23,045 nucleotides of DNA, from positions 1-23,045 of IMG/VR virus record IMGVR_UViG_3300045999_002117; one strand, written 5' to 3'. The stretch comes from a virus. The notes beneath the pieces were generated by a model. That model made no database searches and had not been told where the DNA came from. It saw only the letters and a program-made list of their open reading frames with translations. Each line of letters begins with the position of its first letter. The stretch's first letter is position 1. Both the position numbers and the translations under genes were made by a program. Positions 1 to 5,238 of the stretch are shown here, piece after piece.

Positions 1-39
1 GGAAGGCAGCCAGGGTATGCAAGTATTTTTTACAACCAT
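1..39 (-). CDS. Possible 5' end of a gene running off the left edge
   Basis: An ATG at 39-37 opens a minus-strand frame of 13 codons that stays open to the window edge (MVVKNTCIPWLPS). There is no AGGAGG-type ribosome site, but a GGGTA box lies 5 nt upstream of the ATG, as at three other early starts here (1738, 2715, 4917). Too little sequence is visible to name a product; it may be only a chance open frame. Confidence 0.25.
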   Translation of the reverse strand, partial: MVVKNTCIPWLPS

Positions 40-64
40 GATTTTACCCGTACCCAGGGTATGC
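10..64. repeat. 11-bp direct repeat CCAGGGTATGC, two copies
   Basis: CCAGGGTATGC occurs at 10-20 and again at 54-64, 44 bp apart. An 8-bp core, GGGTATGC, recurs at 6181-6188. The pair lies between the HNH gene and the possible next start at 39. It could be an operator or a terminase-related site; the sequence alone does not decide. Confidence 0.4.
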
Positions 65-110
65 CAGGGACGGGGGCAGGTGTTTTCCCTTTATTTTATG
101 TTTATATTAA

Positions 111-401
111 TTAACCTTTAGAACTATTGCATTTCCTACATAATACAGAAATATTGTCTAAGGTATTTAGTCCTCCATTGGCAATTGAGAGTATATGATC
201 TGCCGTGAGGTCTTTATTTGTGCCGCATTTTGTACACCAAGGCTGTAATTCTCTAGCTAATCTTGATAACTTTTGCCATTCATAGTCATACTTATTATGT
301 CTTCTTCTAGGGTTCCTTGCTTGATGTAATCTTGTACACTGATTACACCTAGATGCCCTGACCAATATTCCACATGATGAACAAGGCTTTAGGAACTTCA
401 T
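111..401 (-). CDS. HNH endonuclease, small phage type
   Basis: A 96-residue protein of the small HNH nuclease family. It has two zinc-binding CxxC pairs near the N-terminus (CSSC, then CNQC), a further CTKC before the core, the catalytic DH in LTADHIL, and the typical ending (G-G-x-N-T-L-D-N, then CRKCNSSKG). Free-standing HNH proteins of this size often sit beside terminase genes and can act with terminase in DNA cleavage and packaging. Here it ends just before the left edge, so a terminase partner cannot be checked. The start at 401 has no clear ribosome site but lies 6 nt after the stop of the upstream gene, so coupled translation is likely. Confidence 0.85.
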   Translation of the reverse strand: MKFLKPCSSCGILVRASRCNQCTRLHQARNPRRRHNKYDYEWQKLSRLARELQPWCTKCGTNKDLTADHILSIANGGLNTLDNISVLCRKCNSSKG

Positions 402-407
402 ATGTAA

Positions 408-623
408 TTAATCTAATTCTTCATTGATATGATTGCATTCTTCACAGTCTACATCATTATCATAATTGTCATACTTGACTAGGCTAGCCATGTGGTGGTC
501 AAATAATATTATTGCTGTAGATCCAGCTCTATTTAATAATGAATCAATAGCATCAAATGATAGTCTCTCATCTGTATCTAATTGAACATTAACTGCTGCT
601 AGGGAAATAGATATATTAAACAT
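408..623 (-). CDS. Hypothetical acidic 71-residue protein
   Basis: I do not recognise this protein. It is acidic, especially at its C-terminus (NYDNDVDCEECNHINEELD), with one CxxC-type pair (CEEC) followed by a histidine. The start at 623 is supported by AGAGGA 8 nt upstream. It is the first gene behind the strong promoter at 712-739 and is followed after 6 nt by the HNH nuclease, so the two probably form one transcript. Function unknown. Confidence 0.6.
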   Translation of the reverse strand: MFNISISLAAVNVQLDTDERLSFDAIDSLLNRAGSTAIILFDHHMASLVKYDNYDNDVDCEECNHINEELD

Positions 624-711
624 TATATGTTCCTCTGTTAGTATTGTTACTACTACTTATGTCTCTATTGATCCCGTCCAGTTTTTGGGTAGGCTCCGCA
701 CAGTTATCTAT

Positions 712-739
712 AGTATACACTAATATTTAAATTAGTCAA
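712..739 (-). promoter_or_regulatory. Sigma-70-type promoter for the 623/401 gene pair
   Basis: On the minus strand TTGACT (739-734) is followed after 16 bp by TATACT (717-712), close to the housekeeping consensus. Predicted start near 705, giving a leader of about 80 nt before the ATG at 623. The -35 box overlaps the last codons of the upstream gene. Confidence 0.7.
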
Positions 740-1463
740 TTAGTCTTCTTGCTTTAGCAATAGCTGATATGTCATAGAGTCCATGCTTTGTAGGTATATT
801 GTGGTCTCTAACTATCTTATTAAGATCTACCTTAGTTAGGTTCATCCATAGACAAATAGCATCTATATCTAGCCAAAAGGTTCTATTAGGATTATTCATA
901 GCCAAGGCTAATAGTCTATATAGCGTCCAAGAGGTACGACATTTATGGCATGTTACACCTGCTAATAAATTCTCTATATCTATGACGATATGTGCTCTAC
1001 ATTCCTCAGTAGGACATGGGATCCTTCTTGGTTGTTCTATGAATCTCTTATTACAGGCCATGCCTTTACTGTGTAGTTCCTTTATCTGTCCCGCAAACTC
1101 TTCCACCCAATCCTGTTGGACTGTCCATTCAAGATGGGCTAAGTGGAATGAGACTGTTGCAGCAACCTCTAAATCCACTGTGGCTTCTCTCTTCAGTAAG
1201 GCTGGAGGAGTTAGCGACCTACATCTACGGATAAGGGCTTCATACTTATGCAGCAGCCCCAGAAGTTCCTTACCCATAGAATAATCAAGAGCATTCACAT
1301 TGAGTCCAATAGGTCTCTCTGTGCTTGGTGAGCCTGAACCAGACTTACCTGGAGTAACATATGAAGCAGCACCTTGTTGTAACTCAGGCAACTCAGTAAG
1401 ATTAGACTTAAGAGTACGATACTGACTCTTAGTCAACTTACCTTCATTCATATTGTTATCCAT
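732..1463 (-). CDS. Zinc-ribbon and helix-turn-helix protein, putative DNA-binding
   Basis: A 243-residue protein. The middle region (about 150-180) holds a four-cysteine zinc ribbon: CPTEEC, then after about 20 residues CHKC followed by TSW. The C-terminal 40 residues (LTKVDLNKIVRDHNIPTKHGLYDISAIAKA) look like a small helix-turn-helix of the excisionase/MerR kind, where a short helix pair is followed by a wing reading 'H-G-L-Y'. The N-terminus is polar and low in complexity (GKSGSGSPST). Proteins with this plan are common in actinobacterial phages but mostly uncharacterised. A DNA-binding or regulatory role in the early region is inference. The start has a weak AAAGG site and is 2 nt from the stop of the next gene. 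Confidence 0.6.
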   Translation of the reverse strand: MDNNMNEGKLTKSQYRTLKSNLTELPELQQGAASYVTPGKSGSGSPSTERPIGLNVNALDYSMGKELLGLLHKYEALIRRCRSLTPPALLKREATVDLEVAATVSFHLAHLEWTVQQDWVEEFAGQIKELHSKGMACNKRFIEQPRRIPCPTEECRAHIVIDIENLLAGVTCHKCRTSWTLYRLLALAMNNPNRTFWLDIDAICLWMNLTKVDLNKIVRDHNIPTKHGLYDISAIAKARRLID

Positions 1464-1465
1464 AG

Positions 1466-1738
1466 TTAACCTTTTGGTTTCTCTAATTGATTAAACAAAT
1501 CATCAACAGTCTTAATGTCTTTAAACTCTTTGTGAACTACTGCTTGCTCAACATGTTCCCTTGACCATTCTTCTACCTTGCGCTGTCTTGCTTCTATCTT
1601 CTTTTGATTAGCAGGAATTGCAATGCAAGCAATCAATGCTGCCCAACTAAATAGATACGACATAAGTGCCCAAAATATTACTCTCTTGCCTAAAGCAAAC
1701 GCTGACATTACTGTTAACATTATCCATAAGTATTTCAT
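1466..1738 (-). CDS. Small membrane protein with charged C-terminal tail
   Basis: A 90-residue protein of unknown function. Two hydrophobic segments (about residues 3-16 and 19-43) form a hairpin in the membrane. A highly charged, probably helical tail follows (KKIEARQRKVEEWSREH). The start has no normal ribosome site; the 15 bases before it carry AACGGGTAGCAA. The ATG overlaps the TGA of the preceding small zinc-ribbon gene (ATGA), so translation is probably coupled. The AACGGGTAGCAA stretch is perfectly complementary, over 12 nt, to the terminator loop of the small RNA at 4992-5084, so it may be under antisense control. Confidence 0.6.
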   Translation of the reverse strand: MKYLWIMLTVMSAFALGKRVIFWALMSYLFSWAALIACIAIPANQKKIEARQRKVEEWSREHVEQAVVHKEFKDIKTVDDLFNQLEKPKG

Positions 1739-1866
1739 TCTTTGCTACCCGTTTCTATTATCTCTACCCAACCTATTTTAAGTTGAGTTCTTCCACAGAC
1801 AAGACACTCTGTCTCATCTTTAACTGCTGCATTGCATGTACTGCAGTAGTATATATCATGTATCAA
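1735..1866 (-). CDS. 43-residue zinc-ribbon protein, TTG start
   Basis: A short frame not obvious at first sight, starting with TTG at 1866 and ending TGA at 1737-1735. It codes for a compact four-cysteine ribbon (CSTC at 8-11, CLVC at 21-24) followed by a strand-like stretch (QLKIGWVEIIET). AAAGG lies about 8 nt upstream of the TTG, overlapping the end of the endonuclease VII gene. It fills the gap between endonuclease VII and the membrane protein, and its stop overlaps the next ATG. Ribbons of this kind usually bind nucleic acid or stabilise partner proteins; the exact role is unknown. Confidence 0.5.
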   Translation of the reverse strand: MIHDIYYCSTCNAAVKDETECLVCGRTQLKIGWVEIIETGSKE

Positions 1867-1870
1867 TATA

Positions 1871-2542
1871 TCAGCCTTTTTTAGCTTTCTTTTTATCATG
1901 CTTAGCCAAGTACTTTGCTACCTTGTCGTACAAAGGATTATCAATTCTTATCGTTCCCTTTTCGTAATGAGCTATAAGAGTATTGCATTTGTTACATACA
2001 ACACCTCTAACACATTTGCCACATGTGCGACTATTTGATTCACAACATGCGTGGTCATGATCTACATGTAAGTTTCTTTCTGGCACATCATTACAGATCA
2101 TGCAACCATTCTTGCTCATCTTCTCAAATTGTTCTTTAGTTAAGTTAAATCTAAACATCAAATAGTCAGCCCTTGAGAACTTATTGACTTTGTTATATGT
2201 ATATTGTTTTCCAGATGCTGCAGTTATTGTAACCTTGTAAGGTCCATTGATTGCTACTTCATCAAAGTTATGAATGAATGTTGTAGTATCTGGACTTCCA
2301 GTTCTTTTTACTCTAGCATGATGTAGTCTGCAATATCCTTTTGCATAATGAGCTGACCCACAGTCATCAACAGAACATCTTCTATCTTTGAACTTATTGT
2401 TGTGTGACTTTATAGTTGAGCCATTGCGACAGAATTTGCAATAGTAATCTCTACCTCCTGAGTATTGAGATGACTTATAGAACTCTGTCATAGGTAGATC
2501 TTTGTTGCACTTAGTGCATTCCTTAGTATTTATCTTTGCCAT
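1871..2542 (-). CDS. Recombination endonuclease VII family protein
   Basis: A 223-residue protein in three zinc-binding parts. Residues 9-38 form a ribbon (CTKC ... CKFC). Residues 56-74 form a second small finger (C56, C61, C71, H74). Residues about 128-200 are the endonuclease VII core: CMIC at 147-150, the DHDH catalytic stretch at 161-164, CGKC at 174-177 and CNKCN at 183-187. T4 gp49, the type member, resolves branched DNA before packaging. Here the added N-terminal zinc modules probably help bind DNA. The first ribbon strongly resembles the two ribbons of the protein at 5749-6042. The start has a GGTGG site, and the first codons overlap the upstream small gene by 13 bp. Confidence 0.9.
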   Translation of the reverse strand: MAKINTKECTKCNKDLPMTEFYKSSQYSGGRDYYCKFCRNGSTIKSHNNKFKDRRCSVDDCGSAHYAKGYCRLHHARVKRTGSPDTTTFIHNFDEVAINGPYKVTITAASGKQYTYNKVNKFSRADYLMFRFNLTKEQFEKMSKNGCMICNDVPERNLHVDHDHACCESNSRTCGKCVRGVVCNKCNTLIAHYEKGTIRIDNPLYDKVAKYLAKHDKKKAKKG

Positions 2543-2715
2543 GATCCACCAAAATCTGCAAGGTAATCTGCTAATGTTGACATGGACTTGTATTCGTTAC
2601 AATCTGCACAGAACTGTGTCTGTGTGTAATCTACTTGCTCTGCAATAAACTTCTCACAATATACACACACAACATACTGTGCCTGCTCTTGCGTAATATT
2701 TTCTAGCGTAATCAT
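2530..2715 (-). CDS. Small zinc-ribbon protein
   Basis: A protein of 61 residues with CVYC and CADC separated by about 20 residues, a simple zinc ribbon, and an aromatic C-terminus (ADFGGSWQR). I do not recognise it further. An ATG also exists 12 nt upstream at 2727, but the purine run AAGGA directly abuts that codon. The ATG at 2715 has a GGGTA box 5 nt upstream, as at other early genes here, and is preferred. It heads the operon behind the consensus promoter at 2769-2797 and overlaps the endonuclease VII gene. Its leader pairs with the small RNA loop over 11 bp. Confidence 0.55.
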   Translation of the reverse strand: MITLENITQEQAQYVVCVYCEKFIAEQVDYTQTQFCADCNEYKSMSTLADYLADFGGSWQR

Positions 2716-2768
2716 ATTTATACCCATTCCTTATTTAATTTACAAGCATTTACTGCCTGTATAGTACT

Positions 2769-2797
2769 ATTGTAACACAGTGGTTTTACAATGTCAA
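2769..2797 (-). promoter_or_regulatory. Consensus sigma-70-type promoter
   Basis: TTGACA (2797-2792) and TACAAT (2774-2769) on the minus strand with 17 bp between them. Predicted start near 2762, giving a leader of about 47 nt before the ATG at 2715. It should drive the block 2715 to 1466, independent of the glycosyltransferase gene upstream. Confidence 0.75.
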
Positions 2798-2805
2798 ATA
2801 GCTTC

Positions 2806-3861
2806 TTATAGCTGATACCAACCTTGGTCATATTGATTTAATAGCCTTGTGAAGTATTTATCGTATTTATATCTAATTATATCCATTGAGTATTTTGAGT
2901 ATGCATCTGTGGCTATTGCTCTATAGTCTAATGTCCTTACCTGTTCCGCCGCCTTAATAAACTCAGCAAAAGAGTTGCAGCGATATCCATTAAAGCCATT
3001 CTTTACTGTCTCAGTAAATATGCCCAAATCCGTAGTCAGGACAGGCGTTCCAACTGCTAGAGCCTCAAGGTGTGAGTTGCATCCTGGTTCAAGGTATAGG
3101 GTGGGACTGAAGGCTCCTATGGCACCTCCTAGAAGGGCTGCTCTGTCTTCTGCTTTAACTTCTCCAATATAAGTTCCGTAGGCTGGTCTGTAATCTCCAC
3201 TGCCTCCAAGAATTAACTCAACACCAAGATACTCACATACTTGAGATGCAATATCAATTCCTTTGCGCTTTGTTAAACGACCTAAGTAGACATAATAGTC
3301 TTTTTTGTCCAACTGCATTGAAAACATCTTAGGATCAAAGTAAGGATTAATTACTTGGTCCATGAAATTAATATCTACAGATGCTGCATTCTTCCATTGC
3401 GAATAAACGGCTGATCTCCATGTGTTGCTTTCAAATACCTTGTAATTGCTAAATACTCCAGAGTAGCCGATTCCATACTCTACCGCAATGTTTTCTGGGA
3501 ATGCATCTGCTACTGGCTTTTGGGCTAGGCCTCCAATAATACAGATAAAGTCTTTTGGTTGTATTCTTTTGCTTATTTCTTTAATTGCATTACCGTTAAA
3601 AGTTGTCCAATGAGGTAATGTGTTATCAAATGAGGTACTTGTAAAGTGGTTGTTTCCAACTGCTTCAGCCCTTTGTTCTTCAGAGATACAAGTAATCAAT
3701 TCTGTTGGATCACATGTAGTTTCTTCTCCAGCATAAAGAAATACTTCGTGACCAAGAGAACGCATTTGGCGAACAAAGCCGTGAGTCTTATAGGAATATG
3801 CACAGCTAAAGTACTTTTCCGTAATTTGAGTATGGGGAAGTGCTAGAACATGAAATCTCAT
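2806..3861 (-). CDS. GT4-type glycosyltransferase (GT-B fold)
   Basis: A 351-residue glycosyltransferase. The N-terminal half begins with a first strand and glycine turn typical of GT-B enzymes (RFHVLALPH, with the acceptor-side helix GFVRQMRSLGHEVFLYAG). The C-terminal half starts at about 188 (YYVYLGRLTKRKGID) and contains the E(x7)E donor-binding motif at E258-E266, followed by GTPVLTTDLG. These are hallmarks of family GT4, which transfers a sugar from a nucleotide sugar. The substrate is unknown; phage-coded GT4 enzymes modify host surface glycans, virion proteins or hypermodified DNA. The ATG overlaps the previous stop (ATGA at 3861), so translation is coupled. Its place in the early block, away from the other modification genes, leaves DNA glycosylation possible. 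Confidence 0.8.
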   Translation of the reverse strand: MRFHVLALPHTQITEKYFSCAYSYKTHGFVRQMRSLGHEVFLYAGEETTCDPTELITCISEEQRAEAVGNNHFTSTSFDNTLPHWTTFNGNAIKEISKRIQPKDFICIIGGLAQKPVADAFPENIAVEYGIGYSGVFSNYKVFESNTWRSAVYSQWKNAASVDINFMDQVINPYFDPKMFSMQLDKKDYYVYLGRLTKRKGIDIASQVCEYLGVELILGGSGDYRPAYGTYIGEVKAEDRAALLGGAIGAFSPTLYLEPGCNSHLEALAVGTPVLTTDLGIFTETVKNGFNGYRCNSFAEFIKAAEQVRTLDYRAIATDAYSKYSMDIIRYKYDKYFTRLLNQYDQGWYQL

Positions 3862-3992
3862 GCCTTATCGCACTCACAATTAGCAGACATGTCAGCAATT
3901 ATCTGATCTAGCTTACTAATTGCTACCTGCAATGAGTTAATAATCTCTTGATTTGTTACTATCATTTCTCCTCTAGCTTCATTCATGTACAT
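3858..3992 (-). CDS. Small coiled-coil-like protein, 44 residues
   Basis: A short protein with a heptad-like helix (IINSLQVAISKLDQIIADM) and an acidic cysteine tail. The frame is open up to an ATG at 4052, but that codon has no ribosome site. The ATG at 3992 has a perfect AAGGAG (4004-3999) at 6 nt and is chosen as start. Initiation at 4052, 2 nt after the upstream stop, by re-initiation would give 64 residues and cannot be excluded. Function unknown. Confidence 0.5.
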   Translation of the reverse strand: MYMNEARGEMIVTNQEIINSLQVAISKLDQIIADMSANCECDKA

Positions 3993-4054
3993 ATTTCGCT
4001 CCTTGTTGTAGTGTTTATCATTCATATATCTATGAAAGTATCTTCTTGGCATTT

Positions 4055-4312
4055 CTATTTCTTTTTCTTATAAGTAATAATTACTGGAGATTTGTTTACA
4101 TCTGTTCTTTTGTTTCTTAGATCATTCATATTCATTTCGCTCCATGCTGGCAATGACTGTCCTTTATTTCTTTTTAAATATCTGTCAATATAGGTATCAA
4201 GGTACTGATCTACTAACTCCATAATTTCTTCATCTGTCATAGTCATCAGTTTACTAACTGGATGTTGCTTATAGAATCTAGACTGTAATCCGCATTCTTT
4301 TATTTCACTCAT
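4055..4312 (-). CDS. Hypothetical 85-residue basic protein
   Basis: Not recognised. A mostly helical protein (DEEIMELVDQYLDTYIDRYLKR) with a lysine-rich end (TYKKKK). An ATG at 4318 lies too close to the AGGAG site; the ATG at 4312 is 7 nt from it and overlaps the TGA of the upstream gene in an ATGA arrangement, so it is preferred. Tight coupling to the replication-type gene at 4309-4917 suggests a partner role in replication or its control, which is inference. Confidence 0.55.
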   Translation of the reverse strand: MSEIKECGLQSRFYKQHPVSKLMTMTDEEIMELVDQYLDTYIDRYLKRNKGQSLPAWSEMNMNDLRNKRTDVNKSPVIITYKKKK

Positions 4313-4917
4313 CGCCATTCTCCTGCCAATAATTCTTTCTGTTCCGCCGTCAAATTTTGCGGCGACGGGGCTATTGCTTTAACCTCAGCCAAAGATGGAT
4401 TGTCACTGATGGTGTCTTCCCATATTAATCCTTCTTGGATTTCTTTTATTTTAGACTTTACCAATAATTCCTTTTCAAAGGAATTATTAATCTTTTTATC
4501 TGTTATCTTATCTGTTAAGTTATCTGTTCTTTTACCTGTTAAGTTATCTGTTAGTTCTTCATTTTGAGACATTGAACCTCTCATATTGAGACTACCTAGT
4601 CTCATATTGAGACTACCTGGTATCACAGTGAGACTACCCATGTCTCTTTCTGAGACTGGAGGTATATGAACTGTATAGGTATTAGACTTGTTAAATCGTC
4701 TATTTGATACAAGGTATCCTTGTTCTATTAGTCTTAATTTAGCTCTATGGATTGTTGCTTTACTTAATCCGCTTTCCTTTGCAAGTGTAGCTATGCTTGG
4801 AAATGCCGCTTCTCCTGATGGCCATTTAACATGTGATCCAATTACTACAAAAAGCCATTTGCAGGTACTATCTAAATCTGAGGCCATCACTGCCCTTTGA
4901 AAATCAAACTGTTTCAT
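4309..4917 (-). CDS. Winged-helix replication-initiator-like protein
   Basis: A 202-residue protein. The N-terminal domain (about 1-85) is a winged helix: an initial helix 'MASDLDSTCKWLFVVIGSHV', then FPSIATLAKESGLSKATIHRAKLRL as helix-turn-helix, and a wing ending in NTYTVHIPP. Phage replication initiators of the lambda O and 'helix-turn-helix 36' kinds start this way. The middle (92-141) is repetitive at protein and DNA level (GSLNMRLGSLNMRG; LTDNLT..RTDNLTDKITDKK). The C-terminus is acidic and may contact a host helicase loader. The repeats and a palindrome inside the coding sequence look like an origin embedded in its own initiator gene. No normal ribosome site is present; GGGTA lies 3 nt before the ATG. 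A transcription-regulator role is the alternative. Confidence 0.65.
   Translation of the reverse strand: MKQFDFQRAVMASDLDSTCKWLFVVIGSHVKWPSGEAAFPSIATLAKESGLSKATIHRAKLRLIEQGYLVSNRRFNKSNTYTVHIPPVSERDMGSLTVIPGSLNMRLGSLNMRGSMSQNEELTDNLTGKRTDNLTDKITDKKINNSFEKELLVKSKIKEIQEGLIWEDTISDNPSLAEVKAIAPSPQNLTAEQKELLAGEWR
4463..4488. repeat. 26-bp palindrome inside the replication gene
   Basis: AATAATTCCTTT (4463-4474) and AAAGGAATTATT (4477-4488) are perfect 12-bp inverted arms with a 2-nt centre. It lies immediately downstream, in the coding direction, of the two tandem repeat groups. A protein-binding or origin element is likely; a chance palindrome of this length is improbable. Confidence 0.6.
4496..4555. 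repeat. Five 12-bp AT-rich tandem repeats (TTATCTGTTA + 2)
   Basis: Plus-strand copies start at 4496, 4508, 4520, 4532 and 4544, exactly 12 bp apart; three are TTATCTGTTA, one ends C and one reads TTACCTGTTA. They code for the TDNLT-like repeats. Their AT-richness and position beside the iterons fit a DNA-unwinding element. The stretch 4521-4533 matches 12 of 13 positions of the E. coli oriC 13-mer consensus as I remember it. Confidence 0.6.
4580..4641. repeat. Iteron-like 21-bp tandem repeats
   Basis: Two nearly identical 21-bp units (4580-4600 and 4601-4621) and a third diverged unit (4622-4641), each containing TGAGACTACC. Further TGAGAC hexamers flank them (4565-4570 and near 4651). Directly repeated initiator binding sites inside the initiator gene are the arrangement of phage lambda ori within gene O. 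Confidence 0.6.
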
Positions 4918-4964
4918 ATTTACCCATTCTTTAATAATTCTAGCAAAATCAATGCCAGTGCTCT

Positions 4965-4993
4965 ATAGTATCATATTGATATTTATAAAGCAA
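4965..4993 (-). promoter_or_regulatory. Extended -10 promoter for the replication block
   Basis: TTGCTT (4993-4988), 17 bp, then TACTAT (4970-4965) on the minus strand, with TG one base before the -10 box (TGATACTAT, extended -10). Predicted start near 4958, about 41 nt before the ATG at 4917. The -35 box directly follows the terminator of the small RNA gene. Confidence 0.65.
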
Positions 4994-5084
4994 GAAAAAG
5001 GACTCCAACAGGAACGGGTAGCAACCATTGGAGTCCTTCTGTCTATCGCACCAGAAAGGGAGCATATAATGCTATTGCGATAGA
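4992..5084 (-). ncRNA. Candidate phage small RNA of about 93 nt, two hairpins
   Basis: The unit is bounded by a consensus promoter (5118-5090, predicted start 5084-5083) and an intrinsic terminator. Hairpin 1 has 9-bp arms TCTATCGCA (5042-5050) and TGCGATAGA (5076-5084), enclosing an inner AGCAT/ATGCT stem (5061-5073). Its unpaired part reads CUCCCUUUCUGG, a C-rich anti-Shine-Dalgarno-like stretch. Hairpin 2 has 11-bp arms (4998-5008 and 5028-5038) and a 19-nt loop containing UUGCUACCCGUU, followed by a U run. There is no useful open frame. The loop of hairpin 2 is complementary to leaders of at least three early genes in the window. Alternatives: a plain terminator for the lysis operon, or an attenuator leader of the replication gene. 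Confidence 0.6.
4993..5038 (-). terminator. Intrinsic terminator between lysis and replication regions
   Basis: An 11-bp perfect stem AAGGACTCCAA/TTGGAGTCCTT with a 19-nt loop, followed on the minus strand by a T-rich run (CCTTTTTCTT). It ends the small RNA and probably also read-through from the lysis genes. The plus strand lacks a matching T run. Confidence 0.8.
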
Positions 5085-5089
5085 ATCCT

Positions 5090-5118
5090 ATTCTATAATA
5101 ACTATAACCTTATGTCAA
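5090..5118 (-). promoter_or_regulatory. Consensus promoter of the small RNA
   Basis: TTGACA (5118-5113), 17 bp, TAGAAT (5095-5090) on the minus strand. The predicted start falls at 5084-5083, precisely the first base of the outer stem of hairpin 1, so transcript and structure boundaries agree. Confidence 0.75.
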
Positions 5119-5135
5119 GATTAGATAATGTAAGC

Positions 5136-5237
5136 TTAGTACATCTTTACTTTTACTAGATTGCCTTCTTTATCATAGCTCCATGCTTCAATAGCCTTTG
5201 ACTCTAGATCTTCAATTAGTTTATTTAGTTCTTCCAT
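5136..5237 (-). CDS. Small acidic helical protein, 33 residues
   Basis: Starts at the ATG 1 nt after the transglycosylase stop (TAG G ATG), so it is translationally coupled. An N-terminal helix with heptad pattern (MEELNKLIEDLESKAIEAW) is followed by a short strand pair (YDKEGNLVKVKMY). A longer frame upstream would run inside the transglycosylase gene and lacks a ribosome site. Last gene of the lysis region; function unknown. Confidence 0.45.
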   Translation of the reverse strand: MEELNKLIEDLESKAIEAWSYDKEGNLVKVKMY

Positions 5238-5238
5238 C

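Noticed and set aside
799-1284. Plus-strand frame of 161 codons
   Set aside because: Antisense to a zinc-ribbon/HTH gene with coherent motifs; composition and lack of ribosome site mark a shadow.
4496-4555. Five evenly spaced repeats as a possible CRISPR array
   Set aside because: The unit is only 12 bp, in-frame coding, with 2-bp gaps; no 25-40 bp repeat/spacer pattern and no cas genes.
5065-5070. Perfect TATAAT on the plus strand inside the small RNA
   Set aside because: No -35 at 16-18 bp and no extended TG; it arises from the inner AGCAT/ATGCT palindrome.
5042-5084. Inverted repeat as a phage attachment site
   Set aside because: No integrase, excisionase or tRNA fragment in the window; the promoter-to-terminator fit explains it better as RNA structure.
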